Origin: Paramyrothecium sp. XJ0827
Lineage: Eukaryota; Ascomycota; Sordariomycetes; Hypocreales; Stachybotryaceae
Direction of reading: 5' to 3'
Assembly: GCA_020881915.1 (NCBI GenBank)
Contig: JAJFPB010000002.1
Coordinates: forward strand, 496,001 to 560,000
DNA: 64,000 bases
Under the pieces are notes generated by a model, which searched no databases, was not told where the DNA came from, and saw nothing but the letters and a program-made list of their open reading frames with translations. Below, in pieces: positions 13,111 to 24,497 of this stretch (positions are counted from its first letter, which is position 1; the number at the start of each line of letters is the position of its first letter). The translations under genes and the position numbers were made by a program.

Positions 13111-14147
13111 CTAAAGATCCCTCAATCTCCTTATTTCCTCGTCTACATCGTGCTCCGGAAAATCCAAGGAGCTTATGACGTCCCGCTGCATATACTGCTG
13201 CATTCGCAAGCGTCTTTGAGGAGGGGCTCTCTCCCAGTGATCCCGGTACACTTTATGAACAGGTATGGCATCAACCGGCTCCATCCGTACTCGGTTATCC
13301 GCGCCTGGCAAGACGGGGAGTGGGCAGTTTGCGAAGGTCGTATCGCGCTTCTGAAGAAAATCCAGCAACGCATCCTGTTGCTCATTAAGCAGCTGGCAGA
13401 CACGGTACGTGACCCTTCTGCGGCAACACTGGAACCACATGTTCGGTTCATTGTCGGTATCCCAGCTTCGCGATCTGTCAAAAAGAACGACGCCTCCAAG
13501 AATACGGTCCTCGGCCCAATAGCCTGCGACATCTGCCAAACCGTCTGGATACTGCTCCAGAGCCGTAAAGTGGGGTTGGGTGAACAAAGTTGGGTCAGGA
13601 GCGATACGAGTGAATGGATTCCCCTCCGGCTCCCATTCAGTAACGGCCTCAATGTCCAAACCTCTTGTCGTGGCTGGGTCGTGCATGCGCAGTTCGAGCT
13701 GGAACAGCCAGACGCCAATTTGATGAATGGCAGCTGCAGTCAATTCGATAAGGCGAAACCCAAATGCACGAGAAGATATCGGCGCCGACTGGTACGCTTG
13801 GATAAGCTGTCATTTCTTGTTAGTCGGCGCAGAAGGACGATGGGTCCTTGGGTATCACTCACAGATGGATTGAACTTGAGCGTCTTCAGGTCAAAGCCCG
13901 CCTGCAACTCCCTGACTTTATCCAGTGCACCTGAACACAGCGCGACGTGTTCGTTGATTGGGTGACGGCGATGCAGCTTTGATGAGTAATGGTCCCATGC
14001 AACATCGGAGATGGGCAAGCCGTCAATGATCTGGGCGTATGTTTCCTGGGCAAGATCGGTCCGCATTGTGTTGCCAATGGCGAGCGACAAAGCATCTTGA
14101 TGCGCGGCATCAAGATTCTCGGAGGAGATGTACTCTGAGGGAGCCAT
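13111..14147 (-). CDS. Conserved hypothetical protein, 326 aa
   Basis: Two exons on the minus strand, 14147-13863 and 13806-13111, joined across a GTGAGT..ACAG intron that keeps the frame. The start is the ATG of MAPSEYISSENLDAAHQ; the frame is open upstream but this ATG is closest to a normal leader. The product looks like a soluble, folded protein with no signal peptide or membrane helix. It is rich in Trp, Arg and Pro and has a run of conserved-looking aromatic segments (IHQIGVWLFQLEL; VAGYWAEDRILGGVVLFDR; WFQCCRRRVTYRVCQLL), typical of ascomycete-specific conserved unknowns. No catalytic motif is recognised and no function is proposed. The clean splicing and high coding quality support a real gene. 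Confidence 0.75.
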
Positions 14148-14951
14148 TTTGGCTAATACGCACCAAGAGCTGGCGATATCAATCAAGACTGAGCTCCGTT
14201 GATGCGCCCGGGCAAGAAGAAGACCAGTGTGATGAGTCGGAACGAGAGCGGCTGAAGCTTGGTTGAAGGTTAGTAGGCAAGGTACCTTAGGTAAGGTAAG
14301 GCTCCGGGGCATCAGCGGTTAAAGCCAAGGCGACCCCAGGGAGGCCTCGGCCCCTCCCACCACCCTTCCTGCGGGGGAACTGAGATTGAGGTGTACAGAG
14401 GTTACCTAGGGCTATTTTCCGCGAAATAAGCGCTGACCGAGACTACAACTCAATGGATTTGCTTGGCGCTCCTCACAGAGGCGGGAGCGCGCCAATTTCT
14501 CATCGATCATTCGTCAGCTTGCCAGCATTCACCCACTTCCAGCGGCTCCGCAGCCAATTACCATAATTAGTGTCCAGACTGCCATGCGCTCAACCTGGCG
14601 AGACGCCATCAGATGCCCACTTGTTTCGGCTTGCGTGGGCGTCAAGCAACTACTGGCTATGGAGTGGTAAACTGTGCCTGTCAGGGCCGCGGTCTCGGGC
14701 GCCTCCGGGCTGGTCGCGGCCATGCGGCCGTTCGGCCGCTTGACCTGGGTAGAACCAACAAACCTCCTCCCGTAGTTGAATCCTCATAATGTTGATCTCC
14801 AGACTAGTATATCTAGCACCTTGAAACCGCTTGATGCAGACTGGATGTAATCCAATCCTCGAGAGCTCAATAGCAATAGTATACCGGACTAAATACCATC
14901 CAACATTTTCAGTTATTTCCTAATCAACGCCTCTCTTTACCGCCAATTCAA
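14148..14951. other. Divergent promoter region
   Basis: About 0.8 kb between two divergently transcribed genes (14147 on - and 14952 on +), so it should carry both promoters. It contains a cluster of AGGTA/TACCT-like repeats near 14281-14300 and a GC-rich part around 14590-14730. No coding region is supported. Confidence 0.6.
14281..14300. repeat. Cluster of TACCT/AGGTA direct and inverted motifs
   Basis: The segment reads GGTACCTTAGGTAAGGTAAG, an overlapping set of short direct and inverted AGGTA units. A related TTACCTAGG lies near 14403. Motifs of this kind recur in intergenic DNA of many Sordariomycetes. The role is unknown. Confidence 0.4.
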
Positions 14952-16036
14952 ATGTCTCTTCAAGGGTTAGTTTGGTATCCGACAAGAATTAGGGATCAAA
15001 AGCTTACACTCGGTCACTCAGAACCTCCAGCAGTCGCCATGAAGCACCCAGCACCGTTGGTGGGCTTCAAGTCGTTGACGAGTCAGATGACAGCCGCGTG
15101 AGCCCAGCTCCACAAGTTGTGCTTCAACCACAAGATGCACGATTTCGTGCTGTTGGTGCCGTAATTAATCTTGCGCTGCACCTGCTGGAGACTCCAACTG
15201 GAAGAGCTGCCTTAAGGTCTATTGGAGTCTGGGTTATCGATGCCCGTCAAAGGTTCGAGCACATATACGAGGACAAACCAGACAAGATGGGCTGGTGGGT
15301 AGACTTATTTCTGTCTCGGCTTCGCAGTAGCTTTCCGTCTGTGATACTGAGTAACAGAATTGGAGGAGAGGGTCAAGTCCGAAGAGCCAACTGGGGACAA
15401 GGTGGAGTGAGAATGAGGCAGTGGGATCCCAAAAGTGCTGGGAACATGAGATTGAATAAAATGGTAAGTTAGTTCGCTCTCCGCCTCCCAAATCAAAGAT
15501 GCTTCTCTCTGAGACCTCTTCCACAGATCATGAGTGACCTTGTCACGGCGGGTAATAACACGAACAATGGGCAAAACCAAGCGGAGATGGTTGCCTTTGA
15601 AACCCTGGTTTTCCTAATGGCGATATCAGCTGCCCATGAGCTAGTCCATCTCTTTGTCGGATTTTTGACTGGCTATGACAGTCCACAAACACCGCCAACT
15701 GTCTCTTTCCTACCAAATCTATATAACAGTAGCACTTCCGATGGCACCAGAATTGGCGAATCAGGGCGTGCTTGGGAAGGTCTTGTCCTCGGGGGGGCGG
15801 TAGAAGCCTTCGAAAGCACGAGTAGCCCTCTCGGACCTCGGCAGTCAGGTATCCTCTACCTGCTGGGTAAAGACGAGAAGGCCCGGGTCGTTGATCATGA
15901 CTATATTAGGAGGATTCTATCCTTCAGTAGGTGCCTCCCGCAGCTCGTGCATACACTCATGCTAATCATGCCGCACAGACGTCGAATTTCCTATCAAGAC
16001 TACAAATGCCCGGTCTTTGTCGCTACAGCGACTTGA
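14952..16036 (+). CDS. Hypothetical protein with HExxH motif, possible zincin-like fold
   Basis: Proposed exons are 14952-14965, 15022-15463 and 15527-16036 (introns GTTAGT..TCAG and GTAAGT..ACAG), giving 321 residues. An optional third intron, 15931-15978 (48 nt, GCTAAT branch-like site, CACAG acceptor), is a multiple of three and contains no stop. Either form stays in frame; the spliced one has 305 residues. The notable feature is AISAAHELVHLFVGFLTG: H189-E190-L-V-H193 fits HExxH inside a hydrophobic helix, as in zinc metallopeptidases. Downstream GESGRAWE supplies Glu230 and Glu236, which could give a third metal ligand of gluzincin type. No signal peptide is seen. The 14-nt first exon is the least certain part. 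Function is not established; the protease reading is an inference from motif geometry. Confidence 0.68.
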
Positions 16037-18037
16037 TAAGGAACGACGCACGATGAAGCAAGTTCGCCAAGGGAGACTGTCCCCAGATCTTATTGCGTGC
16101 AGGAATCGTGAATACTCCCGCACTGTATCGTCAGCTACTCTACGCTCCTACCGTCAACTCCCGAATCATACTATACGCGGCAGGGAATTCCAATTGCTAC
16201 TTAGTATCCCAAGGAGTCCAAGGAGTTTGTTTGTACAAGCATAAGATGTTTGTTCGATAATTTGTCTACCGCCGGAAGAGGGTGAGAAGAATACCATATG
16301 GGGCTAAATTGGGTTCGTGTACTCTGTATGTCGTTGTGTAAGGCAATGATCCTCTGTATAATCAACTAATACCACTTCAATGCTGCAATATGTTTGCCTT
16401 GTTACAACCTAACTTGACGTGACTCAGTGTAACAGTAACATTAATGATCCAATATGGTAAATCAGGCTACCACTGGGATCTTCCCCCTGGAGTCCAAAAC
16501 GCGCCTGTAATGCAACAGCCTCCATCACCGCAGAATCCGCATTCTGCATCGGGGGAAGCCCGGGATAAGTCTTGTGCGAAGGGAACCGAGGGTTGTTCTG
16601 ATCACGGAGACTAAATCACAATCTAAGCACAAGCTAGGCTCAATAACCATATAACCCAACTAACAGTTGTGAGTAAAAGCTTGATCGTACTAGACTAATG
16701 TCCCTAATGAACAACTGTGCGCATTGGACCCTCTGGCCCAGTCAAAGACTCATAATATACATATCGGGCGTAAAGACATGTGAGCACTTCGCCACTTTTG
16801 GAGTCATCTGGCACTGGCTCACACTAGAACACTCCATAGCCGAGTAGGTTCGATATACTCAAGGCACGTCTAAGCTGGTTCAGGCGTCTTAAGTAGTTCG
16901 TGCCAGCCCACTCAAGGCTTTGGGAGAAGCCCCTTCTTATTCTCAAGGGGCATTTTGAAAGACAACTTGTTTACGTAAATGCCGAAAAACATATTTCATG
17001 TTACCTCTTTGCCCACCTCTGCAAGGCTGTGACTCCCGATCCCCATTGGTCATCAGCCTCAACGTTCCCACACAGTGGCTTAGCGAACCAATAGTGCGGC
17101 AAGGCTGTCCTGTATGTGCTGGCTGGGCTCAGTCTCTGGCCTCGATATAACGATTAATACAAGTTACAAAGATATTGAAATCACAAGGACAGAATCGAGC
17201 ATGGCTCGTGGATTCGGCGACTTGCTGGCGATCTCACTTGATTTATTAATGATCAAAGCTTCTTAACAGTGTTTCTCGGCGCACGTGGAACTGCTTGTAG
17301 TTGCTGGGCTCACTACCACAATAGCGCGGCTGATCGGCCTCAGCCAGGATCGTGAGGCCGATAGAAAGGTATGCCGACTCAGGCAACGCGTTAAACTGGA
17401 CCGACCATCAAATCAGAGGTACAAGGCGGGACTTGTTTGCTTGATTCTTTAACCTTCCGGTCCTTTGTCCAATATGAGCTGAGGGGCCGGTGTGTCCCTC
17501 CATTAGTAACTTGGGACAATTCCAAGACGACATCGAATTTCAGTTCAGTATTCCCTTCGGTGGCCAATCAACGATCGAAACACGCCAAGTTTCGAAGCAG
17601 AAGAGTAACTAATTGAAGCGGATTTCTGCTTAGCGGTGAGGCGTTTGACGACAACATCGGGACAAAGGAGGAGTTATGCTTAGCAACGACCATGACAAAT
17701 AACCCGCTACTACCTCCAAGCACAACCCAACGGAGGATGCATTAAAAATTTCATTGGAGATCTATCAGGGTCGTTCTAGGTGCTAGAAGATGACCGAACC
17801 TTTCAGTCAGTTCGAGACCAGTGCCATGATAATGAAGCGAAATGATGACAGACTCAGCTCTAGGTCGAGACGATTTTGAAGAATGCCCGCGCTATCAGAA
17901 GGAAATCACCAAATCAAGCCTAATAGGACTTTCTATATACAATTTTGGAATGGCTGTGAGTCAGTCCAAACAGCCTCGATTGTAAGTTTCATAGAAGTTG
18001 AAAGTAGTGTGAAATATGGCTGAGGAGAAGCTCTATA
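16037..18037. other. Gene-poor 2-kb interval
   Basis: No open frame over about 75 codons on either strand with recognisable content. No tRNA box pair, simple repeat or transposon terminus was recognised by eye. It separates the HExxH gene from a decayed oxidoreductase gene and may hold unrecognisable degenerate sequence. Confidence 0.5.
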
Positions 18038-19018
18038 CTAGTTCGTGACAAATCCGCTGTGTGTCTGTATGTAAGTGCCGAAATCCATCATCTCAGGGTG
18101 CTCTCTCCTGAGTCTTGGGATGTCGGCTGCAAAGCCTTCGTTATTAATCCACTTGAATATCAGGTTGATATCTTTGGCGCTACTTAAGATAAATGAGGCA
18201 ACGATGCCATACGTCGTGGAGACTTTGCGCCCAGTCTTTTCCAAAAAAAAAAAACCAATTTCCCGACCTCGTCGAAGTCAAATTATCGCCTGCAAGTGAC
18301 ATGGCGCGATCTCGATACTTCTCCGGCGAGATAAAAGCCTGCGCGGCAATGAACCCAATGTCGGACACACTGCCACAACCTGCTGTGGTCGACCTTTCTC
18401 GATGGCGACTTTCCACGCTGTGAAGAAGATTTTGGCTGGGAAGCCAGGCGTGTAATTGTCCAGGAAGCCACCTGGTCGAAGGATGGTCCATTTCATGTCA
18501 CTTCCAGCTGTTTTGTCGACCAAGCAATGCTCCACGGCATGTTTACTGGCAAAGTGCGGAACTGGTGTCGGGTTGTGGAAGGATTTGTCGCCTCCACGGT
18601 CAACCGAGCTGTAGACGAAATGCTGCACGCCATGCTTCAGAGCTTCGTCGATGATGCTCTTTCCCTGCTGTATTCCTTCTCGATTCTCTGACCGCTGCCC
18701 ATGGGGTTCTGTGTTCACGATGTCAGCCGCGGAGATTCAAGAAGGTTATCATGAAAACGAACTTGTACACTGAAAACTCTCCAGATGGGACCGCAAGCAG
18801 CACTCCTGGCGCTTTCAAAAAGAGCAGTAGCATCATCCAGGTCGCCTTGCGTAAGTAAGATCCTTGGTGACCGGCGGTTGAGTTCCTGGGCACGAGGCGA
18901 ATCTGCATCGCGGGTGACGGCTAGAATGATAGAGTCGGCACCAGTCTGCAGGATGTTCTCGTTAACTGCCCTACCCTGCTTCCCGTGGCGCCAGTGATCA
19001 GAAGAGCGCTCGCTGCAT
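18038..19018 (-). pseudogene. NmrA-like NAD(P)-binding protein, decayed by several frameshifts
   Basis: Read on the minus strand, the NmrA/isoflavone-reductase-like order is intact but spread over three frames: SALLITGATG, then GADSIILAVTRD, PRILLTQGDLDDATALFESA, PIWRVFSVQV, HGVQHFVYSSVDRGG, MKWTILRPGGFLDNYTP, VSDIGFIAAQAFISPEKYRD, and EKTGRKVSTTYG to the stop at 18038-18040. Frame breaks are seen near 18982 (one A short after the glycine loop), 18692, 18367 (an extra TG in a GTGTG run), 18277 and in a 12-A run at 18243-18254. A normal intron (about 18711-18760) remains between the second and third blocks. Intact relatives are about 300-320 residues and act as NADP(H)-sensing regulators or reductases. 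Five indels, only one in a homopolymer, mean this copy is dead rather than misread. Confidence 0.9.
18243..18254. repeat. Poly-A run of 12 inside the NmrA-like pseudogene
   Basis: Twelve consecutive A on the + strand (poly-T in the coding sense). The run shifts the reading frame between the GD/NLT block and the EKTGRK block of the pseudogene. It could be inflated by slippage or sequencing error, but the other indels are not in homopolymers. Confidence 0.8.
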
Positions 19019-19644
19019 GTTAGATTGAGGAAGAGCGGATGCAGAATCAGTGCAGAGATAACGAGCAAAGAGACCTGAGCAGGAAAATGAGGCCAGTAAT
19101 AATTTTTCCATATGAATGTCGTATTCGTTATCATATAGCAATGGCTCATCGCTTCACCAGTGGCCAAAAATCCGTAACGCCGGCTTTAATTCCATGGCCC
19201 TCGCAGTTATAACATCAAATCGGCTTTGCAAAAAACACCAACTCACAAACGTTTGATGAAGCACCAAGCTCACACGACTAGCTCCAATTGAAGAGTAGCC
19301 AGTGCTCATGGATTCTTCCATATTAGGACTTGCATTATTGGAGTTGTTGAAGCCATCGGTCTTCTTCCGTATGAACAACGACCAAAGGCTGGGACCCAGC
19401 TTGGACCAGCGTGCCTGAATCTAGGCTAGATTCGGAAAAGCCACGCGCAGTCAATTGGCCACAAGCCTCGCAAGTGGGTCATTGGGTCGTATCAATACGG
19501 TTGGGGGCCGAGAGCTTGGCGCCGTACTCATACGACGAACCATGTCGGGTAGTCAGCACCACTTTGCTTACCATCCAAACTCTCCACCGCTCTCCCGCAA
19601 CGAAATCGATATCGTGACGCCTCCGGCTCTTCTTGTTGCGCAGC
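19019..19644. other. Divergent promoter region, pseudogene and Zn2Cys6 gene
   Basis: About 0.6 kb between the start of the NmrA-like pseudogene (-) and the transcription factor (+). Overlapping open frames at 19411-19661 are out of frame with the zinc-cluster exon and are not called. Confidence 0.5.
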
Positions 19645-20945
19645 ATGAGCAGCAGGCGTAAATCACACAGGAAATCCCGCGAAGGGTGCATGCAGTGCAA
19701 GGAACGGCACGTCAAGGTTTGTAACACATACCCCCTCCCTAATTGCCCTGCACCCCCCTCCCCGAATAATCAAAGTGAACGGTTGATTTGAGGATCTTGC
19801 TGATAAAGAGGCGGTCTTGAAAACAGTGCAACGAAGTGTATCCACAATGCTTCGATTGCCAGCGGCTGAACCTCAGCTGCAGTTTTTCCTCTTTAACCAT
19901 GACAGCCATGCCTTTGAACCCAGATAGCCTTGCCGACCTGGAGCTGTTGGAATATTGCCATCGGAAACCGGCCATTGGTGCATTCTCTGAGTCGGGCATG
20001 CAAATGGAGCGTGAGCATATCCGCCTGGGTTTCTCTCACCATTACCTCCTCAACAGTGTTCTTGCCCTCGCTGCCCTTCAGCTCTACAATGCGGATCGTT
20101 CCCGTACCAAATGGTACGCGAGGGCGGTCGCGCATCAACAGGCCGCAATTTCCCGTGCCAGACCGCATTTCCAAGATATGCAAGAATCTCACTTTCGAGC
20201 CCTGTTAGGGTTCACGATCTTCACATCTCTCTACGTCGTGGCGGAGCCCATTGTGCGTCCTGCCTGCTTTGGAGGCCAGCAACTTGTTTTCGACCCTATA
20301 GGAGAGCTTCTTCACGCTTTCCGACTCGGAAGAAGCGCAACCCTTTTCGTACAAAGGAGATTCCAGTCACTGATACGTGTGGACCCGCTTCTTGTCTTCA
20401 AGTTTGGTATGGGGCCGGCGTCCTTAACTCCAGGACTCGAACAAAGATTCCCGTCGTTGATGCTGTTGAAAGAAGTCATTCATCGTCATTGTGAGGATGA
20501 GCGTCAGATCATTGCTTGTGTTCAGGCTGTCAACTTGTTATTCCTGCATATCGCATCAATGGTAGATCATCCAGAAGATCCAGCACAGCGCAAGAAGATA
20601 TGGGGTTGGGCAAACGAATTAGACGACATTTTCCTCGATATGTGCACCGCACAACATCCTGCATCACTCGTGATCTTGGCACATTATTCCGTCCTGTTAA
20701 ATACGAGTAAGGGCATATGGTATCTAAAGCTCTGGCCTGCCGTATTGTTGAGACACATCAGTGGAGTACTTGGGAGCGAATGGCGGCAAATGCTGCAGTG
20801 GCCTTTCGAGATGCTGGGCTTATCTACAGAGGAGGATATGTCTCTCACGGTCTCAAGCATGGAATTACGTTCAATCCAGGAGCATTATGTAGACTCAGAT
20901 CCAAGCATTCTACAGTATATGACGCACGAAAACACGCATTCATGA
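19645..20945 (+). CDS. Zn2Cys6 fungal-type transcription factor
   Basis: Exons 19645-19716 and 19827-20945 (110-nt intron GTTTGT..ACAG), 396 residues. The intron falls inside the zinc cluster, and joining the exons restores a perfect binuclear Zn2Cys6 motif: C15-x2-C18-x6-C25-x6-C32-x2-C35-x6-C42, preceded by the basic stretch RRKSHRKSR. This is strong proof of the model. The C-terminal 350 residues are helical and resemble the effector region of C6 factors of the sterol-uptake-regulator-like (UPC2-type) group, with NSVLALAALQL and FTIFTSLYVVAEPI as typical segments. It is a nuclear DNA-binding regulator. It lies 450 bp upstream of a co-oriented short-chain dehydrogenase and next to a dead NmrA-like gene, so these may be its present and former targets. 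That link is inference. Confidence 0.9.
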
Positions 20946-21294
20946 AGCAAAGAAGCCGAGCCTTACTAGTAGCTTTGTGTAAAGAGAATATGGTGATTAT
21001 AACTTTCTTGAGCTGATGCATTCCTCTCAAAGGCATGCACCACGTCAGAACGAGCAGGACGTATTGTTTTACGAATACATCATAGTCAATATCAAACCAT
21101 GAGGCAACAAACGACTCGATGTCGTGCTCAGGAGTTCAAGGGGTCTGCATCTGACATCGTATTCATGGGGCTGTTCAAGTCCGGAGTTATGTTATCGGCG
21201 GACCGGCCGACCCCAGACCGGCCAATGCACACACCCCTCCAGTGCCACACCCTGGCATGGACGTTTGAATCGTTGACTACCGCTTATTCAAACC

Positions 21295-21301
21295 TATATA
21301 A
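21295..21301 (+). promoter_or_regulatory. TATA-like box of the SDR gene
   Basis: TATATAA lies about 97 bp upstream of the SDR start codon, in a position normal for a fungal core promoter. Confidence 0.45.
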
Positions 21302-21397
21302 CAGCTGCCCTAGCACTTCCTGTCTTTCTGTCATACCCTACTTGTGCTCGCCTGTCTATCTGTCTCTTGCACTCCTTACTTCGTCCATTCGGGTACC

Positions 21398-22497
21398 ATG
21401 TCTATTGAGCTGCAGAAAAGTCTACCCTGGGAGGGCAGCCTGCCCGGCATCATTTACAAAACGAAGTTTGCCCGCAGAAATTCTCCTCCACCTGGCTCAA
21501 CACTCAAAGGCAAAACGGCCATCGTCACAGGCTCAAACGGGGGTATCGGCTTCGAAGCTTCACGTCAGCTCCTGCAGCTTGGCTTGCAACACCTCGTCAT
21601 GGGTGTGCGCTCACAATCCCGAGGGGATGAGGCAGCTGGAAAGCTCCGGAAAGAGTTTCCTAACACTACGATTGACGTTTTTATCTTGGACATGGCCAAT
21701 TATGATTCCATCATCGATTTCACAAAGCGCTGCCGAGACTTGCAGCATATTGACTACGCCATCCTCAATGCCGGCTTACAAAACGGTCACTTTATCCGGA
21801 ACGAAAACACTGGACATGAAATGGTGTACCAAGTCAATTACCTCTCGACTGCGCTTCTTGTCTCGTCTCTCGCCATAGTCATAAAAGGAAAACGGCGCCC
21901 TGATTCGAAGGAGCCCCCGGTTCTGAGCGTTGTCGGTTCCGACACCATGTGGTTCAGTCGCCTGGAACTTACCAGTCCTGTCAGCGACGTGATGAACGAT
22001 CCTTCTCGTTTTGAACGCTTGAAGACATACGGAGACTCGAAGCTGCTGATTATGCTCTTCGTGTATGAGCTGGCGAAAAGGTTTGATCCTGACGATATCT
22101 TGCTAAGTGTTTGCAACCCGGGACTTGTTGGCGGTACAAATCTCGGCGGGGCAGAAGAGCAGTCTGGCGCAATAAGCAAGTTCTTCTTGAATATCGTCCT
22201 GTCGGTGTTTTCGCGGTCAGTGAAAACCGGGGCAAGCAACTATATTTACGCCCTCTTCGCTGGCCGAGCGAGTCATGGGTCCTTCGTCAGTGACTGGGAT
22301 ATTAAACCGTGAGTTTTCATAACACAATGCAGGCGCAATCACTGACTCCCTCAAGATACCCCAGTATCATCTACACTGAGAGCGGTCAGCAAGCTGTAGA
22401 TCAACTCTGGGATGAGGCGATGGAGGAGTTTGGGTTCGCCTCTGCACATGGAATCGATCTGAAGTCTATGACTTGGACGAACTCTGCCAGCGGGTGA
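21398..22497 (+). CDS. Short-chain dehydrogenase/reductase (classical type)
   Basis: Exons 21398-22308 and 22356-22497 (47-nt intron GTGAGT..CAAG), 350 residues; ATG 21398 follows a TATA-like box by about 100 bp. The Rossmann cofactor motif TGSNGGIG is at residues 44-51 and NAG follows in ILNAGLQ. The catalytic Tyr-x3-Lys is seen in TYGDSK, with SVVGSD as the expected Ser strand. The order and length fit fungal retinol-dehydrogenase/TIC32-like SDRs, which often sit in secondary-metabolite or detoxification loci and use NADP(H) to reduce or oxidise carbonyl/alcohol groups. The substrate is unknown. It is next to the Zn2Cys6 factor in the same orientation, which suggests a small regulator-enzyme unit. 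No signal peptide is seen. Confidence 0.92.
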
Positions 22498-24497
22498 TTA
22501 CGGGGCATGATGATGCGTGGTGGTTGAACCATGACCATGCAGTATGTGTTCGCTTTGACCAGTGGCGAAGTGAATATTTGTGTTGATTCGCTAGGATTTA
22601 GCAAAGGGCTGGATTTAGACATTTTACGTTCAATCCGCAACAAAACACGCGCGGAACTATTATTAATTGAATGATTCTGATAGTTACTTCAGATAATCCA
22701 TTCCTTCCCAATGTTGTTCGCCGCCTTTCTTGAGCTGCCCTCCACTCTGGACCAGCTTTGCTCCCATGATGGAGTAGAAGAGAGGGACAATTCAAAGCAT
22801 ATTCTCCACGAGACTACCTTAAATATCTGGTTTGCACCCTGGGGCTGCGAGAAACTGATATGGTTATGGGCACGATGGGTAAGCAGGCCATGCTGAAGCG
22901 ATATTGATCAAAGGCGGTAGACTGTAAGCTATCAATTAGTGAAAAGGGCAATTTGTACGGAATATCTTCCAATTTAGTCCTCTAGGCATCTTCATCTGCC
23001 GGTAATGCATATCCATGCCTTTTCCGAGGGTTTTGTGGCACAATCTTCCGCGTCGTGATGGTCTTGTGAGGATGATCAGGAAGATCCCGCGGAAGAAACC
23101 CACAAATTGAACTAAAGTTGGACAGGCCCGTCACCGATTTTTAATAAGCGGCCCTGGCTAGCTCTGTATCTACAGATGTGCTAGGCCGTAGTTTGAGTTA
23201 TACGGCATGGTAAAAATAGCCCTCGTGAAAGACAAAGGCTGAGTTTTTCTTTGCTGGGCGGTTGAGTGATTTCCATTTGCAGAGACTTTGCGGGCAAACG
23301 ACAAGTATTGGCGTCACGACACTGACGTAGCCTCAATGAATTAGTGCTGGGCAGTTCTATTCCATAACGTATTGGTGAACAGGTAAAATAAGGGTAGGCG
23401 AAGAAAGATAACCAGCCCTTTGGCTCGGAAGCAGCCGTCTCTATAGGGTAGATCAAAGGCTGAGGTAGGCGATGATTGACGCGAAACACGTAACCCCAGC
23501 CTTGGATCGGAAGACACACCTCACTTAATCTCTACAATGGCCATCTATGGTCGTCCGGTCTAATAGGTCCCATTTTCTTGTGGCTGGTTGCGTATGTCAA
23601 TACGTTGCTCCTGCTTTGAGCTAGCTTCTCCCCCAACTTACGAATGACTCCGTAGTGTTACGTCTCCAGGGACTGAACCGGGAATGGCGCGAACACCGGA
23701 GCAACACTAAGGGCAGAAGAGAGAAGCCAAGAATGAATAGGAGCCGTGAAACCTGCTCACTCCACTACTGTACTTGTACGACATGGCAGTGACTGGCATG
23801 ACCTTTCGGTGCGCTCACGGAAGTAGAACTTGACGTGATCCAAGTCAGAGTGCCCCGATCATTTCTGCCATCTTGGGCATGTACATAACGGGGTCAGACT
23901 GACCTTGTGAAATGGTTTCACAGGCCAAAGCCACGTGTTTTGGCATCTCCAGCTTAAAATCCTGCGCCTCGCGGTCCCGGTTTTCTGGGTCCGCCGCATG
24001 GACGCCGTTGCTAGCTCGCCTCGAGGTCGTATTCAGACAGTAGCTACTGATGGAACGGACGGAAATGCCACTGTCAAGGGCTCACAGGTTGGTACCCGCG
24101 GCTCAGGGTCTTCCTTTGACTGGGGAGTATCCACTACACGGGCGGGAAGTCGGCGGCCTTAAGTAAGGAGCAAGGTAGTGTCAACAAAGACCGGATCATG
24201 CGCATTCCACCAGACGAAATGGCAATGTCTCACTGCTGCCCCTTGCTTCGTTGGGCTCGTGCCTGGCACTTAATTACTGAACTGCCCGGCTGAGATTCTG
24301 CAATTGACTCACCGTCGAATCTGTCTGCGGCGAAAACTTGACATCTACGGACTCTACAACTTGACGCGCTCAACCCATTGTTGAAGGCGTTGGGAGTCCT
24401 GGCGGACTGGCACGAGCCCGCCTCTTAATCAGTCCCGCACGACTCATCCTTTCGAAACAAACAATCTCAGGGCATCGGAAGAAAAGACACGATCCCA
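22498..24497. other. Intergenic region, 2 kb, no supported gene
   Basis: Small open frames (23181-23519 on -, 23935-24162 on +) have no motif, and their composition does not differ from the surrounding non-coding DNA. The right end should contain the glycosyltransferase promoter. Confidence 0.5.

Noticed and set aside
16820..16870. GGTTCGA-containing stretch resembling a tRNA B box
   Set aside because: Flanking bases do not fit the B-box consensus or form acceptor and anticodon stems; no A box at the right distance.
18243..18254. Poly-A run as the only cause of the NmrA-like frame break (assembly error)
   Set aside because: At least four other indels outside homopolymers break the frame, so the gene is a true pseudogene.
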